36,958 nucleotides of DNA, from the NCBI GenBank assembly GCA_036497895.1, contig DASXIR010000043.1, positions 1-36,958 of the forward strand, in the 5' to 3' direction. The position numbers and the translations under genes are program-made. This document shows positions 8,151-14,712 of this stretch, piece after piece (position 1 is the first letter of the stretch; every line of letters begins with the position of its first letter). This stretch comes from CAVQFC01 sp036497895. Lineage in GTDB: Bacteria > Acidobacteriota > Vicinamibacteria > Vicinamibacterales > CAVVIG01. Under the pieces are notes generated by a model, which searched no databases, was not told where the DNA came from, and saw only the letters and a program-made list of their open reading frames with translations.

Positions 8151-9650
8151 TCAGTTAGTTGGACGGCCGATGGCGGCGGCAGGCCGCCACAGGCGCAGCG
8201 TGCTCAAGATATCGCGTCCCGGGTCGGCGTCCAACACGACGAACCGCTTGCTAACCGCACGAGCATGCTGCGACCAGGCCAGGAAGATCGCCGGCGGATC
8301 CTCGATGACCGCGTGCTGAAACGAGGCAACGCCCTTGCGGTAGTCGTCATCCGAGGCGGCATGACGGATGCTGTCGAGCGCTGCGTCCACGGCTGGACCT
8401 GAAAACCCGGAAGGGTTGGCGCTTCCTGAATGCCACCATAAAAACGGACGAAACAAGCTGGGACCGCTGATCAGGTCCGTCAAGACCGCGTCGAAGTCCC
8501 GCTTGGCCACGGCGCCGAGAATCTGGTCTGGCGGCGCCTCCTGAATGTCCATCGACACGTTGATCTGATCGAGTTGCCGCTTCACGACCAGCGCCATGCG
8601 CTCGTAGTCCGGCGGAACGAGGCAGGTGAAGTGAAGCCGGTGTTCCGCCAGGACTCGTGATCCGGCAGCGGGGTCGAACGCAACTGTCTCGGTACCTGGC
8701 CCCAGGGCCCAGTGTTGGGGCCAGATAGGTCCTGCCGAGGCGACACCGTGGCCATTCAAGCCTTGTCGAACGAAGGCGTCTCGATCGATGGATTGGGAAA
8801 GGGCACGACGAACAGAAGCAGATCGCAGAACCGGGTTTTTGGTATTGAAGATGAGCGCGTATTGGTAATGGCTGATCGCCGTGAAGACCTGGATCTGATT
8901 TGATCGCTGGAACGTCTCCAGCGCGTCGGGGCTCACTTCGTACAGCATGTCGAGGTGATCGCGCAGCATCTCGGCCCACGCCGCGCGCGCTGTCGGGTAG
9001 GTGTTCACCGCCAGTCGATCGATCGCTGGCCGACCGAGATAGTACTGATCGTTGGCTTGCAGTTCCGTGGGGGATGACGGACCGACCGGTTTGAACGGTC
9101 CGGTACCGGCGCTGGCTGGTGCCGGGCTGCGGAACTGCAGTTCGAGCGCCTCGAGGACGAATGGTGAATGCTGTCGCAGCGCGATGTCGATTTCTAAATC
9201 GTTGACGGCTCGAATCTGCTCGACGTCGGTGAAGGCCGTGCCCATGAACCGGGGCAGGGCACCCGCGAGAACTTTGACGACTGTTTCCGCCGTCACGACG
9301 GAACCGTCGTGAAACTTCAGCGCGGGCCGCAAGAACACCTTCAAGGTTCGACCGTCGGGGGAATACTCCCAACGTTCTGCGAGCCAGGGCGTGGGCCGCC
9401 CGTCCTCGCCCATCTTCACCAGACCTTCGACCGACTGGTTCCCGGCGACCTGCCGCACGCCGTTCTGCGGATCTGCCGAAGCCATCTGCCCGACGCTCAC
9501 GCCAATCCTGAGCGTCGATGTTGTGACCCGCTGCGCAGATCCGACCGGGCTTCTACACGCCGCCGACGAGCACAGCAACACAGTAGCGAGCGCGCCAACC
9601 GCTGCGATCGAGCGGTGGCGGCTCGTCTGTTCCGTACTCGCCGTGGTCAT
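8151..9650 (-). CDS. Extracytoplasmic solute-binding protein, family 5 (peptide/nickel type), without a permease
   Basis: The 499-residue protein has an N-terminal export signal with a hydrophobic core (AAVGALATVLLCSSAAC). The cysteine could be a lipid anchor, although the lipobox is weak because Ser is at -3. The body matches the SBP_bac_5/OppA-DppA fold: GLVKMGEDGRPTPWLAERWEYSPDGRTLKVFLRPALKFHDGS at the start, then RRALSQSIDRDAFVRQGLNGHG. These proteins normally deliver oligopeptides or other ligands to an ABC transporter, but no permease or ATPase gene is nearby. The ATG directly follows the stop of the 30-residue peptide gene (TAG then ATG), and the kinase gene follows after one base. Binding of the operon's own peptide for presentation to the kinase is my inference. 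Confidence 0.9.
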   Translation of the reverse strand: MTTASTEQTSRHRSIAAVGALATVLLCSSAACRSPVGSAQRVTTSTLRIGVSVGQMASADPQNGVRQVAGNQSVEGLVKMGEDGRPTPWLAERWEYSPDGRTLKVFLRPALKFHDGSVVTAETVVKVLAGALPRFMGTAFTDVEQIRAVNDLEIDIALRQHSPFVLEALELQFRSPAPASAGTGPFKPVGPSSPTELQANDQYYLGRPAIDRLAVNTYPTARAAWAEMLRDHLDMLYEVSPDALETFQRSNQIQVFTAISHYQYALIFNTKNPVLRSASVRRALSQSIDRDAFVRQGLNGHGVASAGPIWPQHWALGPGTETVAFDPAAGSRVLAEHRLHFTCLVPPDYERMALVVKRQLDQINVSMDIQEAPPDQILGAVAKRDFDAVLTDLISGPSLFRPFLWWHSGSANPSGFSGPAVDAALDSIRHAASDDDYRKGVASFQHAVIEDPPAIFLAWSQHARAVSKRFVVLDADPGRDILSTLRLWRPAAAIGRPTN

Positions 9651-9743
9651 CTACCGCTTGTTCAAAGGAACGTCGTCAACCATCATCATGCAGAATCCCT
9701 GGGGCTTGACGCTGGTGGCCTTTTTCACGATGGTGATCTTCAT
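9651..9743 (-). CDS. Putative RiPP precursor peptide (30 residues) next to radical SAM/SPASM enzyme
   Basis: This short gene encodes 30 residues: a basic leader-like start (MKITIVKKATSVK), then PQGFC, three consecutive methionines, and an acidic-to-basic tail VDDVPLNKR. It has a single cysteine at position 18. GGAG lies eight bases before the ATG at 9743, inside the 9-base gap after the radical SAM gene. Its TAG stop is immediately followed by the ATG of the solute-binding protein gene, so it is fixed in frame by both neighbours. Small peptides beside SPASM-type radical SAM enzymes are usually ribosomally made, post-translationally modified peptides. The modified residue is unknown; Cys18, Phe17 or the Met run are candidates. 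I cannot name a known family with certainty. Confidence 0.82.
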   Translation of the reverse strand: MKITIVKKATSVKPQGFCMMMVDDVPLNKR

Positions 9744-9752
9744 TGTAGTCTC

Positions 9753-11165
9753 CTAAGCTGCGCTGGCCGCGGAATGCGCCAGCGACACGAGTGCCGATTC
9801 GAAGCTGCGCTTGTGACATGTCGGCAGGTTCATGTCGCCAAGCTGTGTGAACGAATTCGCGACGCATCCACCCGCGCACACGGGCATGAATGCGCAATCT
9901 CCGCAGTCCTTCCACGGATCGAGCCGGTCGAAGCGCTCCCGAGCGGCCGCCCGGTCGTTGTCGTGGCGGTCGTCGATATGGCCGGTGGACGTCGCCAGTT
10001 GGCCGGTGAAGCCGGGGCACGCATACAGCGAGCCGTCTGGACCGATGGTGTGCGCGTGCTGCATGTGCACGTGGCACGGCCCGTTGTGGACGCCGTCAGG
10101 CGTCGGAAAACCGTGACGCTTGGTCTCTTCGCGCAGGAACGACATCTTGTCGTCGAGAAAATCGCAGCTGTCGCAGGTCGATCCATGGCCCGCGCCGGCC
10201 GATGTCATGCAGGTCCCGTTGAGCGGCTTGTTCGAGGCGCTGACGGGGATCAGCGGAATCATCCCCTTCGGCGCCGGCGGTGCCATGTCGCGGATGACCG
10301 GCTTGAAGTTGACCTTGATCAGGTCGTCACCGAACTCCTGGGCCCGCAGGAACTCGAGCAGCGCCGGAAAGCTTTCAACCGAGCTTTCGTCGAAATTTCC
10401 GCCGATCGCGATGCGGCAGCGGCCGGCCACCCGGCGAATGTTCTCGATGATGCGATCGAAGGTGCCCTGGCCTCCGCGCAGCGGGCGCATTCGATTGTGG
10501 GTGTCGCGATCGCCGTCGAGCGTGATCTTGATCCCGTTCAACCCGAATGGCTGCATGCGATCGACGACTTCCGGCGTAAGCAGCAGGCCGTTGGTGATGA
10601 TGCTGTTGAACATCGTCACGCCGCGTTCCTGCGTTGCGTTCCACAGGCGTTCGCTCAATTGATACATCACCGGCAGGTTGAGCAACGGCTCGCCGCCAAA
10701 AAAGGTGAGCACCAGGCGCTCGGGCCGCACGCGATCGAGCTCGCGTTCGATCCAGTCGCCGACCCGCACGGCCGTCGCCATCGACATCTTGTCCGCGTGC
10801 AGGTTGTAGTCGCCGTGATCGCCCTGGAAGCAGTAGTCGCACGCGAAATTGCATTGGAGCGTCGTCAGGATCGTGACGTTGAGCTCGTCGGTGCTGCTCT
10901 TGACGCCGGTGATGTAGTCGTTGAAGCGACGCCGGTCCGCGGTGCGGTTCTCGACGAGGAAACCGTTCTCCGACAGCAGATTCAGCGCGTACTGTTCATT
11001 TTCGGTCGGACCGAGCACACTCGGCAGCTCGCCGGCGGCCGCGCGATCGAGCAGTTCCGCGACGTCCGGTGACACCACGAGCTGGGCATCGGTGAGCGTG
11101 TTCATCAGGAACACTTCATCGCGCGCCGGTAGCGGGACGCGAAGGTTGAACATGGACGGTTGCAT
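9753..11165 (-). CDS. Radical SAM/SPASM peptide-modifying enzyme
   Basis: The 470-residue enzyme has an N-terminal region of about 90 residues (FLMNTLTDAQLVVS, LLSENGFLVEN) of the kind found before the barrel in peptide maturases. The radical SAM cluster motif CNFACDYC follows at residues 105-112, with the SAM-binding TFFGGEPLL. The C-terminal SPASM domain shows G-x4-C (DGSLYAC), then the full C-x2-C-x5-C-x3-C (CGDCAFMPVCAGGC) and a final Cys, with four additional upstream cysteines, so two auxiliary iron-sulphur clusters are expected. An in-frame ATG exists at 11222, but it overlaps the predicted sigma-54 transcription start (about 11220). I therefore place the start at 11165, or possibly 11153. 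The peptide gene follows nine bases downstream and is the probable substrate. Confidence 0.92.
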   Translation of the reverse strand: MQPSMFNLRVPLPARDEVFLMNTLTDAQLVVSPDVAELLDRAAAGELPSVLGPTENEQYALNLLSENGFLVENRTADRRRFNDYITGVKSSTDELNVTILTTLQCNFACDYCFQGDHGDYNLHADKMSMATAVRVGDWIERELDRVRPERLVLTFFGGEPLLNLPVMYQLSERLWNATQERGVTMFNSIITNGLLLTPEVVDRMQPFGLNGIKITLDGDRDTHNRMRPLRGGQGTFDRIIENIRRVAGRCRIAIGGNFDESSVESFPALLEFLRAQEFGDDLIKVNFKPVIRDMAPPAPKGMIPLIPVSASNKPLNGTCMTSAGAGHGSTCDSCDFLDDKMSFLREETKRHGFPTPDGVHNGPCHVHMQHAHTIGPDGSLYACPGFTGQLATSTGHIDDRHDNDRAAARERFDRLDPWKDCGDCAFMPVCAGGCVANSFTQLGDMNLPTCHKRSFESALVSLAHSAASAA

Positions 11166-11230
11166 TTGGGGGAAATCCGCTGGGACCGGTTCTTGTTTGC
11201 GCGTCCGCCGAATGCGGCGCATACACAGAG

Positions 11231-11246
11231 TGCAACTGGTATTCCA
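11231..11246 (-). promoter_or_regulatory. Sigma-54 (-24/-12) promoter of the radical SAM/peptide operon
   Basis: The minus strand reads TGGAATACCAGTTGCA: TGG, then TTGCA, with exactly ten bases between the GG and GC pairs, as required for RpoN promoters. The predicted start of transcription is about 11220. The neighbouring upstream gene encodes a sigma-54-dependent activator with a GAFTGA loop, which independently supports the call. Confidence 0.75.
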
Positions 11247-11326
11247 TGAAGAGGCAAAACTGCACTAACTGAAATTCATTCGAGATTCAGCAATTGCGAT
11301 ACGGACGGGCCAACCTCATCTGGCTG

Positions 11327-11338
11327 ACCCTCGAGGGT
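11327..11338. promoter_or_regulatory. Perfect 12-bp palindrome upstream of the sigma-54 promoter
   Basis: ACCCTCGAGGGT is a perfect dyad centred about 100 bases upstream of the -12 element. It could be a second activator or accessory-factor site; its sequence differs from the larger palindrome centred 28 bases further upstream. Chance occurrence in GC-rich DNA is possible. Confidence 0.35.
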
Positions 11339-11348
11339 AATGGTTTGG

Positions 11349-11372
11349 CCGCTCGTGCGTACACGCGAGCGG
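11349..11372. promoter_or_regulatory. Imperfect 24-bp palindrome, candidate enhancer (UAS) for the NtrC-type regulator
   Basis: Arms CCGCTCG and CGAGCGG flank a central GTAC, with 20 of 24 positions symmetrical. The centre lies about 128 bases upstream of the -12 element at 11232, the usual distance for an NtrC-family enhancer. It is also 84 bases past the regulator's stop codon, so it could instead form a terminator hairpin for that gene, but no T run follows. Confidence 0.5.
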
Positions 11373-11455
11373 AAATCGCCCTTTAATGGCGAGGTGTCAG
11401 CGGATTAGCAAGAGAGGTAATGACTTGGCCCCTGAGGACAAGTTATTGGCTCTAT

Positions 11456-12847
11456 TCAGGCGCCGCGAAGTTGATTCGCAATGTGTCGCACCTTGAGCTT
11501 CTGAATCTTAAACTTCAGCGTGCTGAGAGGAACTCCAAGGTACTCTGCGGTGCGCGTCACGTTCCCACCGCACTTTTCCAGCGCTCGCAGAATGAAATTC
11601 CGCTCGAACGTGTTGGTCGCGTCGTCGAACAGGCTGCCCGTCGGCGTTTCCCTGGGATCGAGCTGAGCGAAGTGGAACTCGAGCGGGAGATCTTCTTCGG
11701 AGATGTACTCCTTGTCACCGCTGACCGCTACCAGCCGCTCGATGAGGTGCTCGAGCTCGCGGATATTGCCGGGCCACCAGTGCTTCTTCAGCATCGTCAG
11801 CGTGGGCTCGGTCACGCCCTGGATGCGTTTTCGAAAGCGACCGTTGTAGCGGCGCAGGAAGAAATCGGCGAGCTGCGGGATGTCGTCGGCACGCTCGCGC
11901 AAAGGCGGCAGGGTAATCGGAATGACGTTGATGCGGAAGAAGAGGTCCTCGCGAAAGCGTCCCTCTTTCACCGCTTTCTCCAGATCGACGTTGGTCGCGG
12001 CAATCAATCGGAAGTCGGTCTTGATCGGCTTGCTGCCGCCGAGCCGCTCGATCTCGCCCTCCTGAATCGCGCGCAGCAGCTTGGCCTGCAGATCGAGTCG
12101 CAGATCGCCGATTTCGTCGAGGAACAGCGTGCCGCCGGACGCCAGCTCGAACTTGCCGAGTTGCTGTCGGACCGCGCCGGTGAACGCACCGCGCTCGTGG
12201 CCGAACAGCACGCTCTCAGCGAGATCCGCCGGAATCGCCGCGAGGTTGACCGCGATAAACGGCGCTTCCGGATCGCCGGCCTCGCGATGAATCAGCCGTG
12301 CCAGCAATTCCTTGCCAGTGCCGCTCTCGCCGAGGATCAGCACGGTAGCCGGGAGCTTGGCGATCTTCTGGACGAGGTCGATGATGTCGCGCGTGATCTT
12401 GCTGCCACCGACCACGAACTCGCGGTCGTTCTGGTCCGCGACCTGGGCCGACAGGGTCAAAACCTGGCGATTCAGATCCTGGCGCTCGCTCGCATTGCGT
12501 ACCAGCGACCGCAGCTGGTCGTAGTCGAAGTCCTTGGTGATGTAGTGGTACGCGCCGTGTTTCATCGCCTGGACCGCGGTCTCGATTTCCGTGATGGCCG
12601 AAATCATGACCGCTTCGATCAGGCTGTAGTTCTCCTTGACGATGCGCAGGACCTCGAAGCCGCTGATGCCCGGCAGCCTGACATCCAGGAGCATGAGGTC
12701 GATGTCCTCACGATTGAGGATGGGCAGGGCCGCCTCGCCGCTCGACACCCGCAGGACCCGGTAGTCCCGCTTGAGGATCGCGGTCAGCGTGTCCCGCATC
12801 CCCTCATCATCGTCGACGATGAGAACGGTCTTTGGCTTGGTGCTCAT
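11456..12847 (-). CDS. NtrC-type sigma-54-dependent response regulator
   Basis: This 463-residue regulator has a receiver domain (VLIVDDDEGMRD, phospho-acceptor Asp55 in LMLLDVRLPG, and Lys in YITKDF) and an AAA+ domain. Walker A is GESGTGKELLA, the sigma-54 contact loop is GAFTGA, Walker B is GGTLFLDEIGDL, and the arginine-finger region is REDLFFRINVIPI. A Fis-type helix-turn-helix (GGNVTRTAEYLGVPLSTLKFKIQKL) ends the protein. All parts look functional. I use the ATG at 12847 (MSTKPKTVL) because the receiver domain begins there. It lies immediately upstream of the sigma-54-promoted radical SAM operon, whose last-but-one gene is a histidine kinase, so this is the likely operon activator. Confidence 0.95.
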   Translation of the reverse strand: MSTKPKTVLIVDDDEGMRDTLTAILKRDYRVLRVSSGEAALPILNREDIDLMLLDVRLPGISGFEVLRIVKENYSLIEAVMISAITEIETAVQAMKHGAYHYITKDFDYDQLRSLVRNASERQDLNRQVLTLSAQVADQNDREFVVGGSKITRDIIDLVQKIAKLPATVLILGESGTGKELLARLIHREAGDPEAPFIAVNLAAIPADLAESVLFGHERGAFTGAVRQQLGKFELASGGTLFLDEIGDLRLDLQAKLLRAIQEGEIERLGGSKPIKTDFRLIAATNVDLEKAVKEGRFREDLFFRINVIPITLPPLRERADDIPQLADFFLRRYNGRFRKRIQGVTEPTLTMLKKHWWPGNIRELEHLIERLVAVSGDKEYISEEDLPLEFHFAQLDPRETPTGSLFDDATNTFERNFILRALEKCGGNVTRTAEYLGVPLSTLKFKIQKLKVRHIANQLRGA

Positions 12848-12872
12848 AGTCGTGGAGCGCGGGAACGGCGGT

Positions 12873-12916
12873 ATTGTGTCAGGCGGTTGACACTGTTGCA
12901 AGCCGTTCGATAAGGT
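12873..12916. promoter_or_regulatory. Divergent promoter region between the response regulator and the plus-strand operon
   Basis: On the minus strand, TTGCAA (12901-12896), a 17-base spacer and CACAAT (12878-12873) form a moderate promoter for the regulator. On the plus strand, TTGACA at 12887-12892, an 18-base spacer and TAAGGT at 12911-12916 face the small membrane protein gene. An inverted repeat GTGTCA/TGACAC (12876-12893) overlaps both and might be an operator. These are inspection-level calls. Confidence 0.4.
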
Positions 12917-12926
12917 ACAAAGTTCG

Positions 12927-13172
12927 TTGACCTTTCACTGGCTGCTGACCGGCGCAGCTGTCCTCCTGGCGGGCGCCGCGTTCGTCAAGGCGCGACGCCT
13001 GGCTAAACGGCTCGACCGGCTGACCGAATCCTACTGGGAGCTGCGCTACGAACACGGGCAGCTGCGCGCCCGTGTGCACCGGCTCGACCCCGAGCAGGCG
13101 CCGCGGGACGCAGAAGCCCCGCCCCAGGGCGCGAAAACGACCTTCGTGCCGCTCTCCTCGTTGAAGCGATAA
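12927..13172 (+). CDS. Small hypothetical membrane-anchored protein (81 residues)
   Basis: I do not recognise a family. The 81-residue product has one N-terminal membrane helix (FHWLLTGAAVLLAGAAFV), then a charged, probably coiled-coil stretch (LAKRLDRLTESYWELRYEHGQLRARVHRL) and a proline-rich tail. The apparent start is TTG at 12927; no clear ribosome binding site precedes it. It ends 15 bases before lpdA on the same strand and probably shares its transcript. The layout, a single helix followed by a cytoplasmic coil, resembles many small scaffold-like proteins, but the function is unknown. Confidence 0.6.
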   Translation: MTFHWLLTGAAVLLAGAAFVKARRLAKRLDRLTESYWELRYEHGQLRARVHRLDPEQAPRDAEAPPQGAKTTFVPLSSLKR

Positions 13173-13187
13173 AGCGAGACCCCACAC

Positions 13188-14642
13188 GTGCCGAACGAAT
13201 ATGACGTCATAGTAATCGGGGCCGGTACGGGCGGCTACGTCGCGGCAATCCGCGCCGCCCAGCTCGGCCTGAAGACCGCGGTCGTAGAAAAACAGAAGGC
13301 GCTCGGCGGCACCTGCCTGCTGTGGGGCTGCATCCCGACCAAGGCGCTGCTCGAACACGCTCACGCGCTGAAAGTCATGCAGCACGCCAAGGAGTGGGGA
13401 CTCACCATTGGCCCCTCGGTCGGCTCGGGCCAGGCCGCCTCTCCATCCGCACTGAGTATCGGCATCGACATGGTCCAGGTTCAGACCCGGAAGGATCGCA
13501 TCGTGTCCGGTCTGACCAAGGGTGTCGAGTTCTTGTTCAAGAAGAACAAGATCGACTGGATCAAGGGCACGGCCCGTCTCACCGGCAATGGCGGCGTCGA
13601 CGTGTTCGAAGGCGAGCAACAGACGCTCCGGGCGAATAAGGAAATCATTGTCGCTACCGGCTCGTCGCCGCGCAGCGTGCCGGGCATCACCATCGATCAT
13701 CGGCGCATCATCACCAGCGACGAGGCGATCGGGTTGCGCGAGGTTCCCAAATCGATCGTCATCATGGGAAGCGGCGCGGTCGGCGTGGAGTTCGCATCGA
13801 TCTTCCGCCGTTTCGGAAGCGACGTCACGATCATCGAGCTGCTGCCCCGGCTGGTCCCGATCGAGGACGAGGCGATCTCCGCAGAACTCGAGAAATCGTT
13901 CCGCAAGCAGGGCATCACCAGCCACACCGGCGCGAGGGTCTCAGCCGCGACGGTCAGCGGCGACGGCGTTGACGTGAGCGTCGCGCTGGCCGATGGCACC
14001 AGCAAGAGCCTGCGAGCCGACTATCTCCTGGTTGCGACCGGTCGCGGACCGGTCACCACCGGACTCAACGCCGAAGGCGCCGGCCTGCAGCTCGAGAAGG
14101 GCTACATCAAGGTCGACAATCTGTTTCGCACCGATGTTCCCGGCATTTCAGCAGTCGGTGACGTCATTACGTTCGGCGGACCCGGACACCCGCAGCTGGC
14201 GCACGTCTCGTCGGCGGAGGGCATCGTCTGCGCCGAACGGATCGCCGGCCAGGAAACGCGTCCGATCAACTACGATCATGTGCCCGGGTGCACCTATTGC
14301 GACCCGGAAATCGGCAGCGTCGGCCTGACCGAGGCGAAGGCGAAGGCGCGTGGCTATGACGTTCGCGTCGGCATGTTTCCGTTCGGCGTGCTGGGCCGCG
14401 CCAAAATGGCAGGCGAGACCGACGGTTTCGTGAAAATCGTGGCGGACAGGAAATACGACGAGCTGCTCGGCGTCCACATGATCGGCCTGCGGTCCACCGA
14501 GCTCGTGGCCGAGGCGACGGTCGCGCTGCAGCTCGAGTCGACGGTCGAGGATCTGATTCGGACGATTCACGCGCATCCGACAATGGCGGAGGCGATCGGC
14601 GAGGCGGCACACGCGGCGCATGGCGCCGCGATACAGTCATGA
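13188..14642 (+). CDS. lpdA: Dihydrolipoyl dehydrogenase (E3)
   Basis: The 484-residue flavoenzyme reoxidises dihydrolipoamide in 2-oxoacid dehydrogenase complexes using NAD+. It has the N-terminal FAD-binding VIVIGAGTGGYVAAIRAAQLG and the redox-active disulfide GGTCLLWGCIPTKALL (the family usually has GGTCLNVGCIPSK). The NAD-binding segment is IVIMGSGAVGVEFASIF, a second FAD motif ends in ISAVGDV, and the C-terminal interface contains the catalytic HAHPTMAEAIGEA. The start is GTG at 13188. A 17-residue insertion rich in Gly/Ser (PSVGSGQAASPSAL) follows the disulfide region. The E2 gene is 70 bases downstream; no E1 gene is present in the window. Confidence 0.96.
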   Translation: MPNEYDVIVIGAGTGGYVAAIRAAQLGLKTAVVEKQKALGGTCLLWGCIPTKALLEHAHALKVMQHAKEWGLTIGPSVGSGQAASPSALSIGIDMVQVQTRKDRIVSGLTKGVEFLFKKNKIDWIKGTARLTGNGGVDVFEGEQQTLRANKEIIVATGSSPRSVPGITIDHRRIITSDEAIGLREVPKSIVIMGSGAVGVEFASIFRRFGSDVTIIELLPRLVPIEDEAISAELEKSFRKQGITSHTGARVSAATVSGDGVDVSVALADGTSKSLRADYLLVATGRGPVTTGLNAEGAGLQLEKGYIKVDNLFRTDVPGISAVGDVITFGGPGHPQLAHVSSAEGIVCAERIAGQETRPINYDHVPGCTYCDPEIGSVGLTEAKAKARGYDVRVGMFPFGVLGRAKMAGETDGFVKIVADRKYDELLGVHMIGLRSTELVAEATVALQLESTVEDLIRTIHAHPTMAEAIGEAAHAAHGAAIQS

Positions 14643-14645
14643 CCG

Positions 14646-14666
14646 GGCGCGCCTTTCGGGCGCGCC
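14646..14666. repeat. GC-rich hairpin between lpdA and the E2 gene
   Basis: GGCGCGCC occurs at 14646-14653 and again at 14659-14666 around a TTTCG loop; because the octamer is self-complementary, the copies pair as an eight-base stem. A degenerate second copy of the unit (GCGCGACCCTTCGGGCGAGC) follows before the E2 start. It may be an mRNA-processing or attenuating structure in the operon; no T run follows. Confidence 0.5.
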
Positions 14667-14712
14667 TCGACCATGACGGAGCGCGACCCTTCGGGCGAGC
14701 GTCGAGGATTGC

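Noticed and set aside
9309..11072. Long plus-strand open frame (587 codons) opposite the radical SAM gene
   Set aside because: The minus strand carries full radical SAM and SPASM motifs; the plus frame is Arg/His/Val-rich without a domain.
11166..11222. Extra 19 N-terminal residues of the radical SAM protein (ATG at 11222)
   Set aside because: The sigma-54 transcription start is predicted at about 11220, and these residues are a basic run with no family resemblance. I kept them out but cannot exclude another promoter upstream.
11420..12913. Long plus-strand open frame (497 codons) opposite the response regulator gene
   Set aside because: It mirrors the NtrC-type gene, which has all motifs; no independent coding evidence exists for the plus frame.
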